Positions 1-6,999 of a stretch of 8,005 bases of DNA are shown in pieces. The DNA comes from Ignavibacteriales bacterium (lineage in GTDB: Bacteria; Bacteroidota; Ignavibacteria; Ignavibacteriales; Ignavibacteriaceae): the NCBI GenBank assembly GCA_003142915.1, contig PLNZ01000086.1:1-8005 (forward strand), read 5' to 3'. Under the pieces are notes generated by a model. It did not search any database. It was not told the DNA's origin and was given only the letters and a program-made list of their open reading frames with translations. Numbering within the stretch: the first letter of the stretch is position 1; each line of letters opens with the position of its first letter. Both the position numbers and the translations under genes were made by a program.

Positions 1-3000
1 ATAACGGGCAGCAATTCCGTGTCAAGTCTTGCCAGCTCGCTTAGTGTCGGTATCTTATCATAACCGGGGAAGATGCTATTTCTGTCTTGAGAAACCGGCA
101 AGACAATCCAGGGGGCGAGAAATGTCAGTTCATCGAGGGCATTGCGGCACTGCTTGGCGAGGGCATGTGCCCACCATGCTGCTTGATTTTCAGGGTTTGT
201 AGTAAAATTATTTTCTATTTTAGCAGCGGATGCCGTCAACCGGTCAAGGCTTTGCCATGCTGCCGTAAGTGTAATGGGCGGGAAATTGACAGCTAACTCC
301 AAATCTTTCTGAAGTTGAATGAATCGATCATCATCTATTCCTTCAGCAAAATCTATAAGAATTCTCAGAGTGTCGTTTATTCCTTCGAACAATTGTGGTT
401 CCACTATTTTATGATCGGGAAGAGCGAGAATACCCTGGCGTAGTGTAAGCAGATGAGCTGCAAGATTACCACTGTCAACTGATGAAACATAAAAAGGCCG
501 TAACGGCATTAAAGATCGTGTATCATACCAATTGCAGAAATGTCCTTGATACCGTTCCAGAGTGTCCATGGTTCGGAATGCATTCGAGGTACGATCAATG
601 AGTTGCCCGGTAGAAATATAGCCAAAGTCATACGCAGACAAATTCGCAAGGAGCGCCAATCCCATATTAGTGGGCGAAGTGCGATGTGCAATTACATCAA
701 CAGGATTTTCCTGATAGTTATCTGGGGGCAGCCAATGATCTTCGGGACCAACAAAAGTCTCAAAGAAAGACCATATTTTCCGGGAAAGATTCCGTAAAAA
801 TATTTTCTGAGTAATAGTTAAATTCGCTTTGCGGCGTGCAATCGGCAAACTTATCCACCAAGTTATTGCCGGAGATGCAGCCCAGAGAAATAGTATAGGA
901 AAAACAACCGCTGGAACAGCTTGTTTTGAAAGCTCAAAATAGATGATGGTAATAATAGCAATGACAGGGGATATCCACATTGTTCTATAAGAGCCGGAAA
1001 GATTGATGCGGCTTTTACGACCTTTAACATTGGATGGATTCCATTCGAGAAGTTTTTTGTGAGAAATCAGCATCCGCCAGACAGTGCGGATAATAGCATC
1101 CTGATTGTAAAAAGCCTCATATGGAAGTGTTATGAGAGTAAAAACTGCCTGTGCTAAATTCATACCGGCGGAACGTACTGCGGATGCGAGGTGCTGATGT
1201 AAAAGCATATCCGACGGTTTCTTGAGCACATCGAGGATTGAGATGATTATAGAAGGAATCAAAATGATTCCGATTGCGGACAAGGTCCAGAACCAGGCTT
1301 GTGACAAGACAATCCAACCGGACAGGAAAAGAAGAGTAAGTGCAAAAGGGATGATGCTTCGTCGAAGGTTATCGAAGAGTTTCCATCGAGACAGCCCTGA
1401 TAGAGGGTTCTTTTGCAAACTACCGTTAAAACTGGGAACAACCGGCAGCAGCCAGCGCACCAACTGCCAATCACCGCGAATCCAACGGTGCCGGCGATTT
1501 ACGTCCGCATTATAACCGGATGGATATTCTTCATACAACTGGATATCACTCAAAAGGCCTGCCCGGGCATGACAACCTTCAAGAAGATCGTGACTAAGAA
1601 TCAGGTTTTCGGGAAAGCGGCTATTAAGAACCCGCTCGAACATATCGACGTCATAAATACCTTTACCAATGAAAGATCCTTCACCGAACAAGTCCTGGTA
1701 AACATCAGAGACAGTGCGGGTGTATGGGTCGATCCCAGGCTGACTTCCGTATAGCCGCGCATAACGCGAACGGTTCGTTCCCGGAAGGCTCACGGCAACA
1801 CGCGGCTGCAAAATGGTGTACCCATCGCATACACGATATTTGCCTTTGTCAAAATGTGCACGGTTCAAGGGATGAGCCATAGCTCCGACTAACTGAAATG
1901 CCGAGTCGCGAGGCAGCTGTGTATCTACGTCAAGAGTAATCACATACTTCACGTATGGTAAAACTTCAGTCTTACCAATAACAAGCGAGAAACGATTTTT
2001 CAATCCGCCGCGCAACATAGAATTTAATTCTTCAAGCTTTCCTCTTTTGCGTTCGTAACCCATCCACAGCCGCTCCCGTGGATTCCATTGCCGCGGGCGA
2101 TGAAAAAGAAAGAAAGTATCGTTACGCAATCCTTTGTATTTTCCATTAAGCTCTTCGATTTTCTTACGCGCCAGCAGCACAAGAGGTTCATCCTCCGGCA
2201 GGGTTTCTTTATCGGAGTCTTGAAAATCAGTTAGAAGGCTAAAGTGCAGGTTGTCGTCACGGTTTGCAAGAAACCGCACTTCCAGGGACTCAATCAATTC
2301 TTTGACATTTTGAGAGTTTATTAATATAGCAGGGATTACCACAAGAGTGCGTAATTCCGGTGGTATTCCTTTGGAGAAATCCATTTTCGGTAAGGGTTGG
2401 GGCTGTATCAACAATGTTGATAACCAGTTCACCAGCGGAACTGCCAGTTGACTTGCACATAAAAAAAAGAGGATACCGAAAAGTCCTAATAACCAGCCAT
2501 GCAATCCACACGTATAGGCTTTTCCCAGTAATCCGGCTGTGAAAATGATCGTCATAAGGAAAATGGAGCCTGTGTAAATCAGCAAAGGGACATGGCCGGT
2601 TGCTTTTCTGAGAGCCACAGGGACAGAAAATCGTACCTTAGCCAGATCTTCGAGCTGCTTCAAACCCTTATCGATCAGGTAAAATCCAATATGTGAAGTT
2701 CTGTCCTCGCTGCCTTTCCCGGCAGCGCTTTCCTGCGCCAGGCGGATAACTGTTTGTGCCACATCTTCTTCCGATAGAGGACTGTTCTTTGCAATTTTCT
2801 CCACAACATGACGATAACGGTCACGGGTAATAAAATCCATTTTACCGTATACTCCACCCAAATCTTTAAGCAAGATTTGCTCAACAATGCTCATCGTCTC
2901 GACAAAGTGTCGCCAGTCCATAGATTCCAGGAATCGAAGACTGCCGATACTGTTGCTAATAGAAACCTGATCGGCAGCCTGTTGCTGGTTACCCGACTGT

Positions 3001-3857
3001 ACTAATTTTCCAATCGTCATACCCGATTCAGAAAGCCTTTGCTCAATCCATGTTAATGGCGATATCATAACATTGCTTAAACCCTGCAGTCTGCGTGCAA
3101 ATTCCGAAACGAAGGGCGTTGTCATTGGCGGGTCTGTCCGCGCCATATCTGCGATTATCAGAATTAGGCTCTTCGGATCCTTCTCGGCAACTTCTATCAT
3201 CCGGTCAGCCCAGGAACCAGCCAATTCGCGTTCGATCCTTCCGGCAGCGACCTTTGCGGCAACGCGGCGGAGATTCTCGATCAGCGCCAACCGCAACATA
3301 GTAGGGATTGCCCATAATTCCCCTAATTTTAAGGTTGTGATAGCCTCATAGGCGGCTACGAAACGGCTAAGATTTTCCGGGTCTACCCGTCCATCGCCAT
3401 GTGAAATAGTTTCCAGCGCTATGTCATAAACACGCGGCAGGCCTTTCGAAGGACCATTCAACAAGCTCGGTAATTCCCGGATATAACCTTTTGGTAAATG
3501 CTTCTTACCTGTGCGAATCTGCTCTTCGATCAAATAAAAATTATCAAGCAACCATTCACCGGCAGGCGTAATCTGTTGCTTTGCTTTAACTGCTTCAGTC
3601 AACAAATTATGGACTTCAAACAAAAAGGCTTCATTCTCAGCCAACCTTATCAGTAAATACTGATCCGGAGTGCGCTGGGAGTCCAAGATATGCGAGTTTG
3701 CGAGAGTCTTGCCGTGCTGCTCCATCTGATCGGCGCTGAATAACTCCGAGCGCAATGGTGGTTCCCCGTTAGCGAGTTTTTTGACAAGAGATTTTTCACT
3801 AAATTGAAGTTTTAGCCGGAACAAAGATTCATTTATTTTCGGTTTGATTGACTTCAA
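1..3857 (-). CDS. Cyclic beta-1,2-glucan synthase-type protein (GT84 + glycoamylase-like), 5' part, runs off left edge
   Basis: N-terminal 1285 residues of an NdvB/ChvB/Cgs-type inner-membrane protein. These use UDP-glucose to build beta-1,2-glucan and then cyclise it; full members are about 2800 residues, so under half is visible. Seen: conserved start EPPLRSELFSADQ (residues 32-44); helical soluble region to about 420; membrane segments near 423-445 and 451-475; a GT-A glycosyltransferase domain about 500-830 with VVIPA (506), TDF (D544), DVDTQLPRD (D643, D645), SHDLLEG (D757) and RRHRW (788-792), matching the D, DxD, E/D, (Q/R)xxRW pattern known for this family. Further membrane segments lie near 837-876 and 960-1000. 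WLPPDNYQENP (1042-1052), HRTSPTN (1058-1064), NWYDT (1109-1113) and SSVDSGN (1125-1131) open the glycoamylase-like domain, linked in this family to cyclisation (GH189). The expected C-terminal GH94 phosphorylase part lies outside. No in-frame stop was found by hand translation. The first in-frame ATG (3725) is residue 45, inside the conserved block, so TTG at 3857 is chosen; the frame opens at stop 3903-3905. Family assignment is firm; the sugar product is inferred. Confidence 0.93.
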   Translation of the reverse strand, partial: MKSIKPKINESLFRLKLQFSEKSLVKKLANGEPPLRSELFSADQMEQHGKTLANSHILDSQRTPDQYLLIRLAENEAFLFEVHNLLTEAVKAKQQITPAGEWLLDNFYLIEEQIRTGKKHLPKGYIRELPSLLNGPSKGLPRVYDIALETISHGDGRVDPENLSRFVAAYEAITTLKLGELWAIPTMLRLALIENLRRVAAKVAAGRIERELAGSWADRMIEVAEKDPKSLILIIADMARTDPPMTTPFVSEFARRLQGLSNVMISPLTWIEQRLSESGMTIGKLVQSGNQQQAADQVSISNSIGSLRFLESMDWRHFVETMSIVEQILLKDLGGVYGKMDFITRDRYRHVVEKIAKNSPLSEEDVAQTVIRLAQESAAGKGSEDRTSHIGFYLIDKGLKQLEDLAKVRFSVPVALRKATGHVPLLIYTGSIFLMTIIFTAGLLGKAYTCGLHGWLLGLFGILFFLCASQLAVPLVNWLSTLLIQPQPLPKMDFSKGIPPELRTLVVIPAILINSQNVKELIESLEVRFLANRDDNLHFSLLTDFQDSDKETLPEDEPLVLLARKKIEELNGKYKGLRNDTFFLFHRPRQWNPRERLWMGYERKRGKLEELNSMLRGGLKNRFSLVIGKTEVLPYVKYVITLDVDTQLPRDSAFQLVGAMAHPLNRAHFDKGKYRVCDGYTILQPRVAVSLPGTNRSRYARLYGSQPGIDPYTRTVSDVYQDLFGEGSFIGKGIYDVDMFERVLNSRFPENLILSHDLLEGCHARAGLLSDIQLYEEYPSGYNADVNRRHRWIRGDWQLVRWLLPVVPSFNGSLQKNPLSGLSRWKLFDNLRRSIIPFALTLLFLSGWIVLSQAWFWTLSAIGIILIPSIIISILDVLKKPSDMLLHQHLASAVRSAGMNLAQAVFTLITLPYEAFYNQDAIIRTVWRMLISHKKLLEWNPSNVKGRKSRINLSGSYRTMWISPVIAIITIIYFELSKQAVPAVVFPILFLWAASPAITWWISLPIARRKANLTITQKIFLRNLSRKIWSFFETFVGPEDHWLPPDNYQENPVDVIAHRTSPTNMGLALLANLSAYDFGYISTGQLIDRTSNAFRTMDTLERYQGHFCNWYDTRSLMPLRPFYVSSVDSGNLAAHLLTLRQGILALPDHKIVEPQLFEGINDTLRILIDFAEGIDDDRFIQLQKDLELAVNFPPITLTAAWQSLDRLTASAAKIENNFTTNPENQAAWWAHALAKQCRNALDELTFLAPWIVLPVSQDRNSIFPGYDKIPTLSELARLDTELLPV

Positions 3858-3889
3858 AGTTTCATCCCGGAGATGTAGACGATAATTCC

Positions 3890-3918
3890 AATGTAAATAG
3901 TTTCAATCTGAATGTAAA
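3890..3918 (-). promoter_or_regulatory. Two TTTACATT direct repeats 21 bp apart, possible operator
   Basis: The octamer TTTACATT (minus strand) occurs at 3918-3911 and again at 3897-3890, so the start-to-start spacing is 21 bp, two turns of the helix. The wider match is TNTTTACATT. The pair lies between the TATAAT-like sequence and the proposed TTG start, where a dimeric regulator could bind. Sequence and spacing are seen; a regulatory role is inferred. Confidence 0.25.
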
Positions 3919-3922
3919 CAAT

Positions 3923-3928
3923 ATTATA
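3923..3928 (-). promoter_or_regulatory. TATAAT-like -10 hexamer upstream of the glucan synthase
   Basis: The minus strand reads TATAAT here, 65 nt upstream of the proposed TTG start, in a very AT-rich stretch. No convincing -35 element sits 16-18 nt further upstream, and in an AT-rich background this hexamer occurs often by chance. It is listed only because it lies in the right place, directly before a pair of direct repeats. Confidence 0.2.
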
Positions 3929-3990
3929 TAGCATATTTGTAGAATAAGATTAATATTAAAACTCAATAAGAAGCTACAAAAGTTGTTTCG

Positions 3991-4020
3991 GTAAGTAAAT
4001 CACCCAAAGGGATGAAAAAG
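3991..4020 (+). repeat. Interspersed repeat, copy A
   Basis: Reads GTAAGTAAATC, three variable bases, then CAAAGGGATGAAAAAG. It matches copy B (7480-7509) at 27 of 30 positions; the three differences are all in the variable triplet. The likeness continues less precisely through an ATTAAATC segment to about 4035. It lies 192 bp left of the inverted-repeat element at 4183. All three copies in the window point the same way. Function unknown. Confidence 0.7.
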
Positions 4021-4041
4021 GGATTAAATCTTTTACTATAA

Positions 4042-4063
4042 AGACGACCCCGGGGGGTCGTCT
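4042..4063 (-). terminator. GC-rich hairpin, possible terminator 3' of dps
   Basis: AGACGACCCC (4042-4051) and GGGGTCGTCT (4054-4063) are perfect complements, giving a 9-bp stem with a CGGG tetraloop. On the minus strand the stem is followed by only a short T-rich run (TTTAT), so as a terminator of rightward genes it is weak, and it lies about 450 bp past the dps stop. It stands out as an isolated GC-rich palindrome in AT-rich DNA. It could equally be a repeat-associated hairpin. Confidence 0.35.
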
Positions 4064-4182
4064 CACATTATGAATTTTAAAAACTTACCGGCAGTTTAAG
4101 AGTTCTCCGAAAGGCCCGGTTGCCAGGTCCATCCTGTTATTTAGTTAATCGGCAAAACAATCAGATTACTTATTAACTTATG

Positions 4183-4491
4183 TTATGCAGTTATTAAAAT
4201 TTTATTAATCAGCCCCGAGTTTTGTGATAGTCATAACTATATGATAGTGCTGAAATTGACCAAATACTAACTCCCCCCTTTAGGTCGGAGAACGCAAGAT
4301 ATCCCCAAAATAATGAGCTTTAGCCCAAAAGTCTGGTTCAATGTTATGGGCTTGGTCTCCTCCAAAAGAGTCCCTTTGGGACATCCATGTGGGAAAAGCC
4401 CGGATTTTCCTTATCAGGTTTTTGATCTACACCTACTACAAAGTGGTGCCTTTGGCAAAGGGTGTAAATTTAAAAATAAAATTCTGCATAA
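4183..4491. mobile_element. MITE-like element 1, bounded by TTATGCAG/CTGCATAA
   Basis: A 309-bp non-coding segment with terminal inverted repeats TTATGCAG (4183-4190) and CTGCATAA (4484-4491). Its left end (GTTATGCAG, an AT-rich spacer, then AGCCCCG) and right end (TGCATAA, then ATTATTAAT and AAATT outside) resemble the ends of the element at 7612-7888. The interior is full of hairpins: AGCCCA/TGGGCT (4322-4327, 4347-4352), GTCCC/GGGAC (4370-4374, 4378-4382), GGAAAA/TTTTCC (4392-4397, 4405-4410), and CCTTTG-G-CAAAGG (4449-4461) nested inside TACACC/GGTGTA (4428-4433, 4461-4466). No transposase is visible, so a non-autonomous palindromic repeat or a structured RNA are both possible. Its right edge lies only 23 bp from the dps stop codon. 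Confidence 0.45.
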
Positions 4492-4514
4492 GGTGAATTA
4501 TTAATTGTAAATTC

Positions 4515-4985
4515 TTACAGATAGCTTCTTAGCATCCAAGCCATTTTTTCATGCTGTTCCATTAGTCCCGTCATAAAGTCGGCAGTACCAAGGTCTTTAA
4601 ACTGATCAGTAATAATAACGATATGGTTACGTAACGAATGGATAATAGATTCGTGATCTTCGAGCAATGTTTTTATGATATGATTCTGATCGCTGAAGTT
4701 ATCATTTTGTTCACTCAATTGTGCAACCTTTAAAAAGTCTTTTAGCGAACCCAATGCGAAATGCCCAAGTGCGCGAACTCTTTCAGCCGTATCATCAATA
4801 ATTATATTCAAAGAATCATATTGACTCTCAAAAAACTTATGCAATTCGATGAAATTATCACCTTGAATGTTCCAATGTGCATTACGTGTTTTTGTATACA
4901 ATACATACTCATTAGCCAACAATGTGTTGAGAAGTGTTGCAACTTCTTTCAAGTTCTTATCTGAAATTTCAATGTTAGGTTTCAT
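4515..4985 (-). CDS. dps: Dps-family ferritin-like DNA-protection / iron-storage protein
   Basis: 156 residues, the normal length for a Dps subunit. These form a hollow cytoplasmic 12-mer that oxidises Fe(II), usually with hydrogen peroxide, and stores the iron, limiting Fenton damage to DNA. The intersubunit ferroxidase residues are all visible: H37 in NAHWN, H49 in ELHKFFE, D64 and E68 in DDTAERVRALG. Their spacing (12, 15 and 4 residues) is exactly that of characterised Dps proteins. The rest fits a four-helix bundle ending in EQHEKMAWMLRSYL. The N-terminus is short and not notably lysine-rich, so direct DNA binding cannot be claimed. ATG at 4985 is preceded by a weak purine-rich AGAGAA. 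The gene follows the radical SAM gene by 46 bp on the same strand; that gap holds a PerR-box-like dyad, so it may have its own stress-regulated promoter. Confidence 0.95.
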   Translation of the reverse strand: MKPNIEISDKNLKEVATLLNTLLANEYVLYTKTRNAHWNIQGDNFIELHKFFESQYDSLNIIIDDTAERVRALGHFALGSLKDFLKVAQLSEQNDNFSDQNHIIKTLLEDHESIIHSLRNHIVIITDQFKDLGTADFMTGLMEQHEKMAWMLRSYL

Positions 4986-4997
4986 TTTATTCTCTAC

Positions 4998-5012
4998 TTT
5001 TAATGATTAAAT
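4998..5012. promoter_or_regulatory. PerR-box-like 7-1-7 dyad upstream of dps
   Basis: TTTTAATGATTAAAT is a 7-1-7 near-palindrome (one mismatched pair) lying 13-27 nt upstream of the dps ATG. It matches the known PerR consensus TTATAATNATTATAA at 11 of 14 fixed positions, and dps-type genes are classical PerR targets. An adjoining perfect palindrome TAAATATTTA (5008-5017) overlaps it. The DNA is very AT-rich, so chance matches are cheap, and no PerR gene is visible here. Confidence 0.3.
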
Positions 5013-5031
5013 ATTTAGTGCGTAAAAACTT

Positions 5032-6513
5032 TTAATAATAACGATTGGATATTTTTCTAAAATGAAATCCATAAACCGTAAACAATATAGCCAAGGAAAA
5101 AAGCTGAGGTTTAAGGAACAACGACCAGAAAAATAATTTCCAATAATAAATTCTTTCTTCACCAATTACACCCAATTTGAACATAGATTTAAACAGTGCG
5201 AGGATGTAATTCGAATTAAGATGAAAAACTTTTTTCTTCTTCGGTTCGAAATCTTTCATGAAGCGCATTACACGTTCATAATAATATTTAGGCGAATAGA
5301 TAGTGGTTAATATTTTCTTATAGCCATCCAGGAGAACTTTGGGATTCATCCGGGGGATAAAATTAATTGAGAAATCAGTATTATTCCCGGTAAAATCGTT
5401 TATCAATCTTCCTTCATTAATTAGTCTTTTCTGAAGTTTCGTCCCTTTAGGTGCGTTTAAAAGTCCAACCATAGCTGTTACAATACCGCTTTCCTGTATA
5501 AAGTTTGTAAGCTTATCGAAGATTGTAGGGGGATCATTATCAAATCCTACAATAAATCCTCCCTGAACTTCCAAACCTGATTCTTGAATTTTTCTAACGC
5601 TTGAAATCAAATCACGATTTCTATTCTGATTCTTATTACATTCAATAAGACTCTCTTCATTCGGAGATTCGATACCGATAAATACTGCTTCAAAGTCTGC
5701 TTTAGCCATAAGCTGCATCAGTTTATCATCATCGGCAAGATTGATAGACACTTCAGTGTTAAAGTAAAACGGATTTTTTCGTTTCTCATTCCATTCAGCA
5801 ATTGCCGGGAGAATTTCTTTTTTCAATTTTACTTTATTGCCGATGAAATTATCATCAACAAAAAAAACGGGTCCACGCCAGCCGGTAAAATACAATGCGT
5901 CTAATTCAGCAATTACCTGTTTTTTAGTTTTAGTCCTGGGTTTTCTTCCATACAGAACCGTGATATCGCAGAAGTCGCAATCAAAAGGACAGCCGCGTGA
6001 ATACTGCAGATTCATAGAAGTATAATTTTTTATCGATATAAGATCCCAAAGAGGCAAAGGAGTGGTTGTAATTTCCGCCCATTCTTCAGAAGTATATTTT
6101 TGTTTCGGTTTTCCTTCGCTTAGATCATTTAAAAACTGCGGAAGTGTAATTTCGGCTTCATTAAGAATAAGATGATCAATGTTTTGGTAATATTCGGGAC
6201 TGCTGGTAAATAAAGGCCCTCCGGCTACAATTTTTGCATTTAAATTTTTACATTGATCGATTGCTTGATTTGCCGATTCACTTTGTATTGACATCGCACT
6301 GATAAAGACAAAATCTGCCCAAAGGATATCATCATCAATCAACTGATTTACATTCATATCAATTAGTTTTATATACCAGCCTTTGGGCAGCATCGCTGCA
6401 ACTGTTAAAAGTCCTAATGGTGGAAAACTTGCTTCTTTTGAAACAAATTTAAGCGCATGCTTAAAACTCCAAAATGTATCGGGATACATCGGATACACTA
6501 AAAGAATATTCAT
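5032..6513 (-). CDS. B12-binding-domain radical SAM protein with DUF4070-type C-terminus
   Basis: 493 residues. The N-terminal part (1-135) is a cobalamin-binding Rossmann-like domain: NILLVYP at the start, FPPLGLLTVAAMLP (30-43), VAGGP (96-100) and LNEAEITLP (117-125). The radical SAM core holds the 4Fe-4S motif C175-x3-C179-x2-C182 within SRGCPFDCDFCD, then FFVDDNF (217-223) and IGIES (279-283). From about 350 it matches the DUF4070 type (GLLNAPKGT, then NFIPRMNP), with a hydrophobic tail (about 456-485) that could touch the membrane. Such enzymes cleave S-adenosylmethionine and often methylate unreactive carbons. The hopanoid C-2 methylase HpnP is a relative with a similar layout, but no hopanoid gene is present here and the substrate cannot be told. 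ATG at 6513 has only a weak A-rich leader (AAAAAGATAG) and gives a full-length N-terminus. It may be co-transcribed with dps 46 bp downstream. Confidence 0.92.
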   Translation of the reverse strand: MNILLVYPMYPDTFWSFKHALKFVSKEASFPPLGLLTVAAMLPKGWYIKLIDMNVNQLIDDDILWADFVFISAMSIQSESANQAIDQCKNLNAKIVAGGPLFTSSPEYYQNIDHLILNEAEITLPQFLNDLSEGKPKQKYTSEEWAEITTTPLPLWDLISIKNYTSMNLQYSRGCPFDCDFCDITVLYGRKPRTKTKKQVIAELDALYFTGWRGPVFFVDDNFIGNKVKLKKEILPAIAEWNEKRKNPFYFNTEVSINLADDDKLMQLMAKADFEAVFIGIESPNEESLIECNKNQNRNRDLISSVRKIQESGLEVQGGFIVGFDNDPPTIFDKLTNFIQESGIVTAMVGLLNAPKGTKLQKRLINEGRLINDFTGNNTDFSINFIPRMNPKVLLDGYKKILTTIYSPKYYYERVMRFMKDFEPKKKKVFHLNSNYILALFKSMFKLGVIGEERIYYWKLFFWSLFLKPQLFSLAILFTVYGFHFRKISNRYY

Positions 6514-6534
6514 CTACTATCTTTTTAAGTTGTT

Positions 6535-6546
6535 GAAAATATTTTC
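6535..6546. promoter_or_regulatory. 12-bp perfect palindrome GAAAATATTTTC before the radical SAM gene
   Basis: A perfect 12-bp palindrome ending 22 nt upstream of the radical SAM ATG. Its position would suit an operator overlapping the leader or promoter. AT-rich palindromes of this length do arise by chance, so the role is only suggested. Confidence 0.2.
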
Positions 6547-6576
6547 TTATAAAGCAATATATTTAACCTTATCCGG

Positions 6577-6801
6577 TCAGGCTAAAAAGTTTAAGTGCGG
6601 TTTCAATAATAATGATACACTGTTTCCGGCTGCTAAGTTTATTCGGTCGGACGGCACGATCTCTTCAATTGCATTCATATAACATATAATCTAATTTCAA
6701 AGTTTGGATCGTGCCATCCAACAATATAATCGGAGTAATGTATTGCTTCCTTCGGATGGCAGCGTGTATGTGGCAATCCACAATATACACGCTACACAAC
6801 C
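6577..6801 (-). repeat. Palindromic block, possibly a decayed repeat element or structured leader
   Basis: Seen: a 16-bp inverted pair at 6646-6661 and 6707-6722 with two mismatches. As minus-strand RNA both mismatches become G-U pairs, so the stem would be continuous on the strand that carries the downstream gene. The right arm also forms its own hairpin TTGGAT/ATCCAA (6704-6709, 6716-6721), and its GCCATCC (6713-6719) pairs with GGATGGC (6754-6760). A separate hairpin joins AGCGTGTAT (6761-6769) with ATACACGCT (6785-6793), with an inner GTGG/CCAC stem. AAGTTTA followed by CGGT occurs twice (6587-6601, 6635-6647). It looks like a REP-like or decayed mobile element; a structured 5' leader is the alternative. 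Confidence 0.4.
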
Positions 6802-6936
6802 GTGAGAGAGAGAACTTATTTTTACTTTCACTTTTATATAAGTACCATAAATTAGGATGAGTATTATCCTTTATATCATTAGATGGTTAGAAATCAGTTT
6901 TGCTTTTAACAAAGTATAAAAATAGCGCTCAACAAT

Positions 6937-6970
6937 AAATGGTTCTAACGGATGAAAAAGGGATTAATCC
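6937..6970 (+). repeat. Interspersed repeat, copy C
   Basis: Matches copy B (7486-7519) at 29 of 34 positions and contains GGATGAAAAAGGGATTAATC followed by C, ending in the palindrome GGATTAATCC. It lacks the clear GTAAGTAAATC left part of copies A and B. It lies 67 bp past the stop of the methionine-rich gene, in the same orientation as the other copies. Confidence 0.6.
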
Positions 6971-6999
6971 ATTGGAGTTACGAAATTATTATTGATTAG

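Larger units (their letters stand above)
3858..4514. other. 657-bp gene-free region between dps and the glucan synthase
   Basis: No coding region with family resemblance or credible start is visible on either strand. From left to right it holds the presumed leader and promoter of the glucan synthase (3858-3960), including a TTTGTAG/CTACAAA inverted repeat at 3936-3942 and 3974-3980; repeat copy A (3991-4020); a GC-rich hairpin (4042-4063); and a 309-bp element bounded by inverted repeats (4183-4491). An 8-bp inverted pair CGGTAAGT/ACTTACCG also brackets copy A and the hairpin (about 3990-3997 and 4083-4090). Confidence 0.7.

Noticed and set aside
1413..1754. 113-codon plus-strand open frame, and similar frames within 87-3351 on both strands
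   Set aside because: They lie opposite or out of frame with the glucan synthase, which has uninterrupted family motifs; their translations show no domain, low-complexity bias or ribosome site of their own.
4183..4491. Integron attC-like site suggested by GTTATGC ... GCATAA ends
   Set aside because: The core sites do not fit the GTTRRRY / RYYYAAC consensus, there is no cassette gene or integrase, and the spacing of 300 bp is too long.
5837..6025. Plus-strand open frame opposite the radical SAM core
   Set aside because: It is the antisense of the C-x3-C-x2-C region and has no features of its own.
6577..6678. 33-codon minus-strand open frame (ATG at 6678) ending in LKPHLNFLA
   Set aside because: It has no ribosome binding site, lies wholly within the palindromic block and one arm of its main stem codes part of it; more likely sequence of a repeat than a gene.
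6383..6682. 99-codon plus-strand open frame spanning the radical SAM start and palindromic block
   Set aside because: It runs antisense to the real gene, then into repeat DNA; the translation has no recognisable domain.
6514..6840. Cobalamin riboswitch upstream of the B12-dependent enzyme
   Set aside because: The minus strand was read for the conserved B12-box and GCCACTG-type elements and none was found; enzymes that use B12 are also not the usual riboswitch targets.
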